Made by a program: the position numbers and the translations under genes. From NCBI GenBank assembly GCA_017479985.1, contig JAFVBL010000013.1, positions 1-44,248 of the forward strand: a stretch of 44,248 bases of DNA. The letters are read 5' to 3'. Position 1 is the first letter of the stretch; each line of letters starts with the position of its first letter. Source of the DNA: Alphaproteobacteria bacterium. GTDB taxonomy: Bacteria; Pseudomonadota; Alphaproteobacteria; RF32; CAG-239. This document shows, in pieces, positions 24,973 through 33,338 of this stretch. The notes below the pieces were generated by a model. It saw only the letters and a list, made by a program, of their open reading frames with translations, made no database searches and had not been told where the DNA came from.

Positions 24973-26145
24973 CTATTTATTGTGCAAAATAAAGTCTTTT
25001 AGGCGTCTTTCCAACTCTTGCAGACCGGTATCAATATATTTGCACAAGTTTGCCGGACGTTTTCGCGTGCGTATGCCGCAAATATAGGTTTTGATGTAGC
25101 GTTCGGTTTCCACACGTTTATACAACCAGTTGCCGCTGACTTTTTTAAACGGCTTAACAAGCGACACCTGCGGTGTTATCGATATTTGCTGTTTTAATGC
25201 AATATTTTCTCTCTGCAAGGCTGCCTGTTTATTTTTTAATTCCTGAACCTGAAAATTAACCGGTCCTTTCTCAAAAGGTTTATTGCCTTTTTCAATAATA
25301 TTCATCAGCCACTGTTCAAATTTTTTACCTTGCTCAAAATCAAAGTCCGGCTGCATCGGATTTTCACGCAACATCGCCAAATATTTATCAGGGTCGTTAT
25401 CCAATTCTTTGATGCGTTCGATTACCGCATCAAAATCATTGTCATAATCGTTGCAGTTGATAAACGCTTTCGGGTTAAAATCACGAGTCACAAGCGGATT
25501 GCCCCAATAAATCGGGATTGAAAAACTTTGCAGCGGTTGCATCAATTTCTCGGTAGTATACCCGTTGGAACGCGAATTTTCAAACGCAATCGTAAACTTA
25601 TATTTTTTCAAGAATTCCTGTTTACTGTTCCACCAATCACCGTTACGCGGTGCCAGTTCATCTTCGGCATCAATATTATGCAAAATTTTCCCCGGACAAT
25701 CGACGTGCTTATATTCCATCAATTTTTTGCAAAATTCCTGCCGCAAAATTGCACCTTTGCCAAGTTTCCCATTTGAATAAATAAAATTGCAGAATCTACG
25801 GTTGAAAAAGTTTTCAATTACCCCCCCCCGATTGCAAATTTCTCGGTTTGGAATAATGTACATTCTGCGAAAATATCTGTCGCCAAAATCCAGATAATCA
25901 AAACCTGTACCATAATCACATTCATTGAAATTCGGGAGATTATTTTCTCCGGTAAGGAAAATTTTCACACAATTATCAAAATCCGTGTGTTTTGAGCCAT
26001 TTACCGAATAAAAAACAAAATCCGGTTTTTCAGACATTTCAACATTATATTTTTTCTGTAACAATTTTATAAGCCAGTTATTTTTCGGGTTGAAATCAGA
26101 CCACCAATCACAGAAATTAACTGTTATTGTCTTTTTATTTTCCAT
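24973..26145 (-). CDS. GT10-family alpha-1,3-fucosyltransferase-like enzyme with a G9 tract
   Basis: 390 aa. The GT10 core is YKFTIAFENSRSNGYTTEKLMQPL (about 182-205), containing the donor-binding Glu, Asn and Lys residues, followed by IPIYWGNP. Residues 290-320 look like coiled coil (LKNKQAALQRENIALKQQ), recalling the heptad-rich tails of Helicobacter pylori FucTs. Nine G residues in the coding strand (25821-25829) encode the Gly-Gly of NRGGVIENFF at 105-112; slippage would shift the frame early. The frame is open here, so the gene is ON in this sequence. It would transfer fucose, or another GDP-sugar, to a surface glycan. It is tightly coupled to the genes on both sides (9- and 10-nt gaps). 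Confidence 0.92.
   Translation of the reverse strand: MENKKTITVNFCDWWSDFNPKNNWLIKLLQKKYNVEMSEKPDFVFYSVNGSKHTDFDNCVKIFLTGENNLPNFNECDYGTGFDYLDFGDRYFRRMYIIPNREICNRGGVIENFFNRRFCNFIYSNGKLGKGAILRQEFCKKLMEYKHVDCPGKILHNIDAEDELAPRNGDWWNSKQEFLKKYKFTIAFENSRSNGYTTEKLMQPLQSFSIPIYWGNPLVTRDFNPKAFINCNDYDNDFDAVIERIKELDNDPDKYLAMLRENPMQPDFDFEQGKKFEQWLMNIIEKGNKPFEKGPVNFQVQELKNKQAALQRENIALKQQISITPQVSLVKPFKKVSGNWLYKRVETERYIKTYICGIRTRKRPANLCKYIDTGLQELERRLKDFILHNK
25821..25829 (-). repeat. Homopolymer tract (C9 on plus, G9 in coding strand) in the GT10 gene
   Basis: Nine consecutive C on the plus strand in otherwise AT-rich DNA. It sits at codons 106-109 of the GT10 gene. Homopolymeric G/C tracts of this length are classical slippage sites in phase-variable glycosyltransferase genes. 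Confidence 0.9.
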
Positions 26146-26154
26146 AGCTGTCTC

Positions 26155-29103
26155 CTATTTTGCATTAAATGTTTTGCGGCTAATCTTCAGAAACGGCAGA
26201 CCGAACAGCTTATATTTTGTGGTAATATGATTTTGATTGACTTGTTTTTTCATCAACGGTAATCCGCAAAAATAATATTTTTCCGTCAAACTGTCTACCA
26301 TCTTGCGAACCTTCCAAATTGGGAAACCAAACAATTTATACGTTTTACGTCCGCCGCGCCTTTTAATTGTCCACAGTGGTAAAAAACCAAATAGTTTATA
26401 TGATGTGATATGCTTATCGATTGTATAATGTTCTCTGAATGAATATTGCTTCAAGAACTTCGCAACCTGTTGTTTATATTTCTTTTTATCTTGTATACTA
26501 AACCCTGCCAATCTGTTTTTTATACCACTACAGTAGGAACGTGCATATTGATACATCAGCGATTGATCAAACTTGCGCAAATACTCTAACACTTGTGTTG
26601 CTATTTGGAGATAATCGGCAAAATGCACATTCCAATTTTGTGTAATAGAGGTAGAATGTATGCGGCGATGATATAATTTATCGCGCATAATGCCGACACG
26701 CTGCGCCTTTGTTATCGCTTTGATAAAAAATAAATTATCTTCAAAGCATAAATGCGGCGGAAATAATAAATCCTCTGCCACTATAAAGCTGCGCTTGTAT
26801 GCTGTTAAACAAGAACTTACTGCCATTTTAGTCATAAATTTTCGGCAATCCGACCAATTAAAACACCTGCAATTAAAACCATCAGGCATATAATGGAACC
26901 CCCAATACTTGTTTTCTTCTTCGTATTTTATAGTGCTCTCGAAATTAACACCGCTGTAACTCAGCATATCCAATTGATCTAACTGCATTCTTTGATAAAT
27001 TTTTTCCAATGCCGAAGATATAATAAAATCATCGGCATCAATAAAGACAATATAATCTCCTTGAGCAATTTTCAGGGCATTATTGCGTGACACGGATAAA
27101 CCTTGATTTTCTTGTTCTATTATTTTTATACGCTCGTCTTTGTCGGCATATTTTTTTAAGATTTTCAGAGAACCATCGGTTGAACCGTCATCAACGCAGA
27201 TGATTTCAATATTTTGCAGAGTTTGTGTACATACGCTTTTCAAACATTCATTTAAATATTCTTCCGTATTATAGACGCAAATAATCACGGATATTGCCGT
27301 TTCAACATTGACAGGCTGACCCTTTATTAAATTAAATTCCGCTAAATAATCCGGATCCAAAGCCTCCGGATTATTCTGATGCACTTCATTTATACATTGG
27401 CTTATCAATGGCGAAGACCGAAATTCAAACACTATATTTCTGAAATAAGCCGTATTTAATTGCGTACACACGCGTTTATATAACTCATCATATCCTTTTT
27501 CTTTGCAGATACTTAAAATATCTGCACGACTTCTGATTACATCTGCAACTTTGCGTTCTGTCCATTGAATAGGTCTAATAGACTGCCGATACACATAAGT
27601 CGCTTCTTTTAATGCATAAAACTCTTTCGCCAAGCTCATTGCTTTTACAAAAAACGGCGGATCTTGTCCGCGCAGATAATCCGGAAAATATAAGTTATTT
27701 TCTTTTAGAAATTTTCTGTTATAAATAAAGCGCCAATAACCGTAATCAAATTGATAGTCTTTGTAAGCCGTTATACCACTATGATGAAAAACATATCCCT
27801 GTTCATTTTCATTCGGCTCAATTTTTCTGCCATTGTTAAGTAATACTACGGAACCGCCACAGATTTCAGACAAACTCTTCGAGCTTGCATCGTACATAGT
27901 TTGTAATGTTTGTACAGACGGATAATAATCATCGGAATCCATAAAGGCTATAAATTGCCCCCGAGCAACTTCAATACCGACATTTCTTGCTTTACCGGCT
28001 CCCTCATTCTTCTGATTTATAATTTTGACACGTGCATCTCTTGCCGCATATTGATGTAAAATATCCGGCGAATTATCCGTAGAACCGTCGTCCACGCAGA
28101 TAACCTCAATATCGCGCAACGTCTGATTAAGCACGCTATCCAAGCATTGTTCCAAATATTTTTCAACGTTATATACCGGAATAATTACAGATACTTTCGG
28201 TTCGGTTGTTTCTGCATATAAATCATTATATAATCTCTCAGATAAATGCTTTTGTGCAGTATCTTGAAGCAATAATATATTATTCTGCGTTTCATATCGC
28301 AGACAAGTATTCATTTCATACCGCATTTTCTCGTAAAACTTGTCATACAAACCGAAATGTTGCAAATTTCTTTCTAATGCAGCTGCGGCGTGAATAAAAC
28401 TCTCATTTCTGCCGAAACGATTGGTCGATGTTTGTGTTCCGGTGTTGGCGCGATAATGTGTAAATGGCTCATCAATACAACTTATTTGATTTGCCAGAGC
28501 TTCCGCCGTCATTACACACGTAAAATCATTACAGCTTTTCAGATTCTCAAATTGCAACTTATTTTTTATGAGTAATTCGCGTTTAAAAAGTTTGCTCCAC
28601 GGGGCTGCAAAGCAGACTTCAAACAGGTTGTTCGTAAATTCTGCAGGCACAATCGGCGAATGTTTCAGAAAACTTCCATTTATGCGCATTGTATACACGT
28701 CTTTTCCTAATTGCTGATCATATTTAAAATATCCGCAGACAACAATATCAGAGCCGTCATCTTCGGCTTTTTGATACATTGTTTCCAGCATATTCAGCTC
28801 AAAAAAATCATCGGAATCCAAAAAGCTCAAATATTCACCTTGCGCCACAGACATACCTTTGTTGCGCGCCGCTCCCGCACCTTTGTTTTTTTGTTCTACG
28901 ATATGCATACGCTTGTCTAACGCAGCGTATTTATGTAGAATTTTCAACGAATTATCCGTAGAACCGTCGTCCACGCAGATAACCTCAATATCGCGCAACG
29001 TCTGATTAAGCACGCTATCCAAGCATTGCTCCAAATATTTTTCAACATTATAGACCGGAATAATTACAGATACTTTCGGCGCCGTCCCTGTTTTATTTTC
29101 CAT
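26155..29103 (-). CDS. Large glycosyltransferase with three GT2 domains
   Basis: 982 aa. Three GT-A/GT2 domains in series begin at about residues 9, 303 and 600, each with VSVII.VYN, ICVDDGSTD and a D-x-DD site (LDSDDFF, MDSDDYY, IDADDFI). The first two N-terminal parts are nearly identical in DNA. The C-terminal 80 residues carry four copies of a YKLFG[FL]P[ILF]-type motif (for example KLFGFPIWK, KLFGLPFLK), a motif I have seen at the ends of bacterial polysaccharide GTs. Three domains could add successive sugars. It is the first gene of a three-gene surface-glycan operon with promoter 29137-29165. Confidence 0.93.
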   Translation of the reverse strand: MENKTGTAPKVSVIIPVYNVEKYLEQCLDSVLNQTLRDIEVICVDDGSTDNSLKILHKYAALDKRMHIVEQKNKGAGAARNKGMSVAQGEYLSFLDSDDFFELNMLETMYQKAEDDGSDIVVCGYFKYDQQLGKDVYTMRINGSFLKHSPIVPAEFTNNLFEVCFAAPWSKLFKRELLIKNKLQFENLKSCNDFTCVMTAEALANQISCIDEPFTHYRANTGTQTSTNRFGRNESFIHAAAALERNLQHFGLYDKFYEKMRYEMNTCLRYETQNNILLLQDTAQKHLSERLYNDLYAETTEPKVSVIIPVYNVEKYLEQCLDSVLNQTLRDIEVICVDDGSTDNSPDILHQYAARDARVKIINQKNEGAGKARNVGIEVARGQFIAFMDSDDYYPSVQTLQTMYDASSKSLSEICGGSVVLLNNGRKIEPNENEQGYVFHHSGITAYKDYQFDYGYWRFIYNRKFLKENNLYFPDYLRGQDPPFFVKAMSLAKEFYALKEATYVYRQSIRPIQWTERKVADVIRSRADILSICKEKGYDELYKRVCTQLNTAYFRNIVFEFRSSPLISQCINEVHQNNPEALDPDYLAEFNLIKGQPVNVETAISVIICVYNTEEYLNECLKSVCTQTLQNIEIICVDDGSTDGSLKILKKYADKDERIKIIEQENQGLSVSRNNALKIAQGDYIVFIDADDFIISSALEKIYQRMQLDQLDMLSYSGVNFESTIKYEEENKYWGFHYMPDGFNCRCFNWSDCRKFMTKMAVSSCLTAYKRSFIVAEDLLFPPHLCFEDNLFFIKAITKAQRVGIMRDKLYHRRIHSTSITQNWNVHFADYLQIATQVLEYLRKFDQSLMYQYARSYCSGIKNRLAGFSIQDKKKYKQQVAKFLKQYSFREHYTIDKHITSYKLFGFLPLWTIKRRGGRKTYKLFGFPIWKVRKMVDSLTEKYYFCGLPLMKKQVNQNHITTKYKLFGLPFLKISRKTFNAK
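28069..28200. repeat. Near-identical 132-bp direct repeat, copy A (within the second GT2 domain)
   Basis: Matches 28948-29079 at 129 of 132 positions. The offset is 879 nt, exactly 293 codons, so both copies are in the same frame. Confidence 0.9.
28948..29079. repeat. Near-identical 132-bp direct repeat, copy B (within the first GT2 domain)
   Basis: The partner of 28069-28200. It encodes VSVIIPVYNVEKYLEQC through the DDGSTDNS region. Flanking sequence of the two GT2 domains is far more diverged, so only this part has been homogenised or recently copied. Confidence 0.9.
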
Positions 29104-29136
29104 CGCAATTTCCTTTTATATTGTTTCGTAAATTCA

Positions 29137-29165
29137 TCTATATAAGTATGTGTTTAAAATGTCAA
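29137..29165 (-). promoter_or_regulatory. Promoter of the triple-GT2/GT10 operon
   Basis: Minus strand: TTGACA (29160-29165), 17-nt spacer, TATAGA (29137-29142). It directly precedes the glycan operon, whose first ATG has AAAGGA upstream. Confidence 0.75.
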
Positions 29166-29206
29166 GCATTACAGAAAAATTTTGCGGAACTATATCTTTT
29201 TTCCTA

Positions 29207-29235
29207 TTGCGGAACATAAAAAAATGTGCTATATT
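29207..29235 (+). promoter_or_regulatory. Putative promoter of the 119-aa gene
   Basis: TTGCGG (29207-29212), 17-nt spacer, TATATT (29230-29235). The nonamer TTGCGGAAC occurs twice here (29192 and 29207), perhaps an operator-like direct repeat. Confidence 0.45.
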
Positions 29236-29271
29236 TAAATTGATTTTTTTTGTTGGAGAATATCGGTTGCG

Positions 29272-29631
29272 ATGATTGTTGACGGTACAAATAGCAAACA
29301 ACGGAATATTTTGATTAACAAATGCTTTTACCAAACGACCGTAAAGATAATGAACTTCTTCGCGTCTAAGGGTGATAGCGACTTTGCTAATAAAACGCTT
29401 GAGGTTATCGCCGCTTATCACGACATTATTCAAAATAAAAAACGCAACAATTTTGATGCGGACTATAATTCCGCCTTTGAAACAATTGATTCCGCAATTC
29501 GTAATGTTGCCAACAAAGTTTTTTACACTTACGGCTCCGACAGCTTTGACAAAGCCTATGCTTCGTTTTGTGATTATAATTACGTTCAAACCGTGCGTTC
29601 TCAGCTTCACCTCCGCAGACCGAAACAGTAA
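29272..29631 (+). CDS. Hypothetical protein, 119 aa
   Basis: Not recognised. A small soluble protein, mostly helical, with an aromatic-rich C-terminal half and a basic tail (SQLHLRRPKQ). No signal peptide. TTGGAGAA lies about 12 nt upstream of the ATG, and a promoter-like element is at 29207-29235. It is monocistronic or read with gpsA, which starts 86 nt later behind a perfect ribosome binding site. Confidence 0.6.
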   Translation: MIVDGTNSKQRNILINKCFYQTTVKIMNFFASKGDSDFANKTLEVIAAYHDIIQNKKRNNFDADYNSAFETIDSAIRNVANKVFYTYGSDSFDKAYASFCDYNYVQTVRSQLHLRRPKQ

Positions 29632-29717
29632 GCTGTGCATCATTTATGATTTCCGTTGATTTTTTGCCGCCTTTTATTTCATAATACACTATGTTTAACA
29701 ATTTAAGGAGGTAGCAG

Positions 29718-30695
29718 ATGAAACAAATTTCGGTAATCGGTTGCGGTCGCTGGGGAACTTTCTTGGGCTGGTATATGGCAAACAAAACTTCCGTTGAATC
29801 CGTATTGCTTTATGGTTTGGAAGGTGTTCCGTCATACGAAGAACTTAAAAACGAGCGCAAAAACGAATATTTGAGCCTGAGCGATAATATGTATTTGACC
29901 ACCGATTTGGCAAAAACACTGCAAAATGATTTCATTATTATCTCGATTAACTGCCAAGGTTTGCGCGGATTGGCAAAGCAAATCAACGAATATAATGTTG
30001 AAGGTAAAACCTTTTTATTGGCAATGAAAGGCTTGGAAGAACCGTCTGCAGAAATTCTGGTTGATGTCTTTCTCTCCGAAATGTCTCAAAAAGTTCACGT
30101 TGCCACGCTCGGCGGTCCGGGACACGTTGAAGATTATATGAAAAATGTTCCGTCTGCCGCTGTTATCGACAGTTATGAACCAGAAACACAAGACCGCGTG
30201 ATTAAGCTTATGTCAAGCAATTTAATTCGCTTTTATTACGGCACCGATATTATCGGCAACCAAGTGGGGGCAGCTCTCAAAAATGTTATCGGTATTGCCG
30301 CCGGTATTCTGGACGGACTGAATTGGTACGGCTTAAAAGGCGCTCTGATGACACGTGCCCCGATTGAAGTCGGACGATTGATTGCGCATAAAGGCGGAAA
30401 TGCCGCATCTGTTTACGGTTTGGCACACTTGGGTGATTATGAGGCAACCCTGTTTTCACGTAACAGTCATAACCGTATGTATGGCGAATTATTGGCAAAA
30501 GGCGAAGCATATAACAAATCGGCCGAAGGTGTCGGCACACTTAAAGCCGTCAAGGCTATTGCCGACCGCGAAAATCTGGAAATGCCGATTTGTCAGGCAC
30601 TCTATAAAGTGGTGTTTGAAAATGCCGATATTCAATCGACAATCCGAGGTTTGTTTGACCGTCCGCTCAAAAAAGAATTTGACAAGGCCGGTTAA
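29718..30695 (+). CDS. gpsA: NAD(P)-dependent glycerol-3-phosphate dehydrogenase
   Basis: 325 aa, the usual length. The N-terminal Rossmann domain has IGCGRWGTFLGWYMA. FLLAMKGLEE takes the place of the usual KG region, ATLGGPGH matches the SGPSFA-type motif (diverged), and GAALKNVIGIAAGILDGL carries the catalytic Lys. A C-terminal helical domain follows with SAEGVGTLKAV. It makes sn-glycerol-3-phosphate for phospholipids. The RBS AAGGAGGTAGCAG is ideal. Divergence in the GPSxA and substrate motifs makes a GpsA-like paralogue possible. Confidence 0.9.
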   Translation: MKQISVIGCGRWGTFLGWYMANKTSVESVLLYGLEGVPSYEELKNERKNEYLSLSDNMYLTTDLAKTLQNDFIIISINCQGLRGLAKQINEYNVEGKTFLLAMKGLEEPSAEILVDVFLSEMSQKVHVATLGGPGHVEDYMKNVPSAAVIDSYEPETQDRVIKLMSSNLIRFYYGTDIIGNQVGAALKNVIGIAAGILDGLNWYGLKGALMTRAPIEVGRLIAHKGGNAASVYGLAHLGDYEATLFSRNSHNRMYGELLAKGEAYNKSAEGVGTLKAVKAIADRENLEMPICQALYKVVFENADIQSTIRGLFDRPLKKEFDKAG

Positions 30696-30734
30696 TTTTC
30701 GGCGCACTGCACAAAAAATCCCAAACAAAAAAAG

Positions 30735-30763
30735 AATCCCCGAGATATGCAATCTTGGGGATT
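30735..30763 (-). terminator. Strong intrinsic terminator on the minus strand
   Basis: A 12-bp stem (30735-30746 with 30752-30763, one G-T pair, 5-nt loop) is followed on the minus strand by CTTTTTTTG. The T-run is on the minus side, so it serves a leftward transcript from the unit starting near 31092, though it may also slow transcription out of gpsA. Confidence 0.85.
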
Positions 30764-31055
30764 TGAAATAACGCTTCATTTCATCAATGTTAATCAACAT
30801 AATTGTCTGATTAAACTGAAATGCCCTCCGGATTGATGTTTCGCAACAGCAACACGGTATTCATCTCCGTCACAGGGTATTTCACAATAGCCGGCAATTT
30901 CAATGAATTACAATTTCACTTGGTCAAAGTCAAGCATTACAAAATGCAAAACTCATATACGGTCTCAATATCTCACGATATTTCCAGAAACTGAATAAAC
31001 ACTTTAAGTTTATATGATACAAAACAGAATTACTCTTAATGATATATTGTATACA
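30764..31055 (-). ncRNA. Candidate small RNA or decayed small gene in a promoter-terminator unit
   Basis: The 420-nt space between gpsA and the TPR gene holds a complete leftward transcription unit: a promoter at 31064-31091, possibly a second one at 30904-30932, and a strong terminator at 30735-30763. No good open frame fills it. One frame reads MLDFDQVKL, a TAA, then a protein-like 37-residue string (containing GYCEIPCDGDEYRVAVAKH). It is therefore either an RNA of about 165-320 nt or a small gene with a nonsense mutation. Confidence 0.4.
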
Positions 31056-31063
31056 AACAGTTA

Positions 31064-31091
31064 TACTATATTACAAATCTTTGTCAATACC
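31064..31091 (-). promoter_or_regulatory. Orphan sigma-70-type promoter facing the gpsA-TPR gap
   Basis: Minus strand: TTGACA followed after 16 nt by TATAAC. It lies just beyond the stop of the TPR gene (31117), and the only thing downstream is the gap ending at the 30735-30763 terminator. Confidence 0.65.
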
Positions 31092-31116
31092 CTAAATCTG
31101 CATTTTTCTCAAATAA

Positions 31117-32922
31117 TTACCGACCACCGCGTTTTTTGCCTTTCATCTTTTGTTGCAGAACTTTATTTCTGGTATGTTTCTGCTGTTTACTCTTTGTTTG
31201 GGCTTTACCTTTTGCCTGTGGTTTGGAATTGACAGTGGTTTTCTGTTTCTCTCTCTTGTTTTGCGAAATTTTCTCTCTGACGTGTTCTGCTCTTTTCTGT
31301 AATATCTTTGTTTCAGACTGCCTGCTCTTAATAATGCTGTCCATACGATTGACGGCGTCCCGATAAATATTCTTATTCTTAATATCCATATTGTTTTTAT
31401 CCGCCATCAACAAAGACCGCTCATAATTAAGTTTGGCACGCTCATAATTTTCCATTGCCTCATACGCTATTCCCGCATTATATGTGGCATACGGATAAAG
31501 TTGTTCTTCACCGGTTGCCAAAACGGCGCGGCACTCCTCAATACACTTATTATACTCTTTAAGGTGATAATAAGTCAAAGCAATATCGCAGCGTAAATCG
31601 GCGCCATCATAACCGTTGGCACGCAACTGTCGGAAACCGTCCAAAGCCCCTTTATAATCGCCCGATTTATATTTTTCCAACGCCTGTGCATACGTCATAT
31701 CCGCACGTTGTTCTTCAAACGAAATCGTCTGACTGCCGGCCAAGCACAGCAACGCATCTTTCTTTTGTTCGTCCTTAATATTTCTGTTTACCAAATCTGC
31801 AACGGTATAGCTGCCTTTACACATATATTTCATAATGCGGTTTTTATGAATCTGCAACTGCACGGTACTTCCCCTGCTCAGGTCATCACGCACCTTACGA
31901 CATTGCGCCGGCGTTGTTTGATTGATTGAGGTCACCGTGTGGTGCTTGCCTTTGCTGTTGATGCAATCTTTCATTTTAAAATGAAATACGGAGGCGGCAT
32001 AATCCGGATACATATACAGACACGCCTCTGCCGTATGCCGCACCAGAATACCGTCGATACAATCCTTTTTCTGCGGTGTCAGGGTTGTCAAATAATGTGC
32101 GCATTTAACCGGATTTTGATAGTGCCCACGAACATAGTCACAGAATTGAAATCCCATTTTTTCACTGTTGTATGTGCAAGAAGCTATTGCGGCAAATTGG
32201 TGAATTGTCAGCTCGGCACCCTGCAGTTTTTTATACATTTTTTTATACACACCGCCTTTGGCTCCGCCCTGTTTTCTGATTCTGTACCACGCATCAACCA
32301 ATTTCAGTGCTTTTTCAAAACCAACCTTTGTGTCGGGATGTGCATTTAAATATTTTTTTGTTGAAATCCATTCGGAATTTTCCGGATTACCATCTTCCGG
32401 ATAATAAAAATTTCCGATACCGATACTGTTAAAATTTTTACCGCCCCTATCATCATAACCGCTGGATTTATATATTTCAATCGGAATCATCGAGGCTTGA
32501 ATCAGCGGCAGCGCATCTTCGTAGAGTTGTTGAAAACTTGCTTCATCGGTAATCTTGTAGGTTTTTGTTAATTGTGTATTTAGAGTATCTGTCGATACAC
32601 CCGTTTTGCTTTCCGATTGCCTGAACCCTCCGTATCGGCACGTATAAACCGTTCCGGCAATCGTCAGCACGCTACCGGCAACCAACAATCCCCGATGAAG
32701 TTTGCGCTTGGCATCTTTGCTTAATTTTTGGTATTCCCGATATGTTTTGCGGGCACCCTTATATCCGGCACGGACTGTTGACACGGTTACCTTTGCACCG
32801 GCTTTTGCAACCTTTTTACCGACTTTTACACCGATTTTACCGACGGCGGCAGCAACTTTTTTACCGATTTTCCAACCTTTTTTCAATTGCTCTATTTTTT
32901 GTTTTTTGGTTGCGCGGTCCAT
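31117..32922 (-). CDS. Membrane-anchored protein with lysozyme-like (GH24-resembling) and TPR domains
   Basis: About 601 aa from the ATG at 32922, chosen for GAGAGGGGGGCAA upstream; the frame extends to 33003 without a better start. A very basic N-terminus (Lys/Ala-rich, KKVAAAVGKIGVKVGKKVAKAG) leads to one transmembrane helix (GLLVAGSVLTIAGTVYTC). Next is a region resembling phage-type lysozyme: IEIYKSSGYDDRGGKNFNSIGIGNF lines up with E..Y.D..G...TIGYG, then ELTIHQFAAIASCTYN with the LT..Q..AL..F.YN pattern. Two or three TPR units follow (ALDGFRQLRANGYDGADLRCDIALTYYHLKEYNKCIEECRAVL), then a basic tail. Catalytic Thr is replaced. A periplasmic wall-binding or wall-cutting role is inferred. 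Confidence 0.7.
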   Translation of the reverse strand: MDRATKKQKIEQLKKGWKIGKKVAAAVGKIGVKVGKKVAKAGAKVTVSTVRAGYKGARKTYREYQKLSKDAKRKLHRGLLVAGSVLTIAGTVYTCRYGGFRQSESKTGVSTDTLNTQLTKTYKITDEASFQQLYEDALPLIQASMIPIEIYKSSGYDDRGGKNFNSIGIGNFYYPEDGNPENSEWISTKKYLNAHPDTKVGFEKALKLVDAWYRIRKQGGAKGGVYKKMYKKLQGAELTIHQFAAIASCTYNSEKMGFQFCDYVRGHYQNPVKCAHYLTTLTPQKKDCIDGILVRHTAEACLYMYPDYAASVFHFKMKDCINSKGKHHTVTSINQTTPAQCRKVRDDLSRGSTVQLQIHKNRIMKYMCKGSYTVADLVNRNIKDEQKKDALLCLAGSQTISFEEQRADMTYAQALEKYKSGDYKGALDGFRQLRANGYDGADLRCDIALTYYHLKEYNKCIEECRAVLATGEEQLYPYATYNAGIAYEAMENYERAKLNYERSLLMADKNNMDIKNKNIYRDAVNRMDSIIKSRQSETKILQKRAEHVREKISQNKREKQKTTVNSKPQAKGKAQTKSKQQKHTRNKVLQQKMKGKKRGGR

Positions 32923-32962
32923 TTGCCCCCCTCTCTGTTGCTTTATTTTAAGATTTGCATTG

Positions 32963-32991
32963 AGTATATTACAGAAAAACAAGAAAGTCAA
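32963..32991 (-). promoter_or_regulatory. Promoter of the lysozyme-like/TPR gene
   Basis: Minus strand: TTGACT (32986-32991), 17-nt spacer, TATACT (32963-32968). A second TTGACA lies 12 nt further upstream. Confidence 0.7.
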
Positions 32992-33021
32992 CTTTTTTGT
33001 CAAGCAGAAAAGTTATAAGAA

Positions 33022-33049
33022 AATCCCCCGTGAAAAAACACGAGGGATC
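33022..33049 (-). terminator. Hairpin after the 37-aa ORF, minus strand
   Basis: ATCCC-CCGTG pairs with CACG-AGGGAT around an A6 loop, followed on the minus strand by TTTTCTTAT. Its position suggests a leftward transcript ending just past 33066. Confidence 0.6.
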
Positions 33050-33065
33050 AAAGCAACACTGTGCT

Positions 33066-33179
33066 TTATGATTTAATTGCGATACCGTGTTCAAACCGTA
33101 TGTATTTGAAACGGTTCAAAATCAAAATTTGCTTCGGGTATCTGCCGACAGCCGCCGCAAACCGATTTGCATCAATCAT
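33066..33179 (-). CDS. Putative 37-aa small protein
   Basis: ATG 33177-33179 to TAA 33066-33068 encodes a basic, hydrophobic 37-residue peptide (core RYPKQILILNRFKYIRF). A hairpin terminator follows 16 nt later. The frame looks protein-like but there is no good ribosome binding site. It may be the tail of a decayed gene: upstream, in other frames, are further short open stretches broken by stops. Confidence 0.35.
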   Translation of the reverse strand: MIDANRFAAAVGRYPKQILILNRFKYIRFEHGIAIKS

Positions 33180-33338
33180 CCGCAATCAACGCAAACCTGT
33201 TATATGTTCAAGAAAAAGAAAAAAAAATGTAAATCTGATCCGCCCCATATATCACATACAGTGCAAGATTTGACATACTAACGTTTGCTCTCGTATCTCC
33301 CGACACGCTGAAGAGAGCAAGAACATATTGTTACAACA

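Noticed and set aside
29134..29643. Minus-strand ORF of 169 codons opposite the 119-aa gene
   Set aside because: It lies across the glycan-operon promoter and has no RBS; the plus frame has a promoter and plausible start, though both are hypothetical.
30489..30800. Minus-strand ORF of 103 codons at the end of gpsA
   Set aside because: Antisense to gpsA and running through the terminator hairpin at 30735-30763.
30764..31055. tmRNA, RNase P RNA or FMN riboswitch in the gpsA-TPR gap
   Set aside because: I searched by eye for their conserved cores (for example GAGGAAAGTCC of RNase P) and saw none.
33061..33281. Two plus-strand ORFs of 64-70 codons
   Set aside because: They lie opposite the 37-aa candidate and the minus-strand hairpin, have no promoter or ribosome binding site, and are Lys/Cys-rich by chance in a poly-A stretch.
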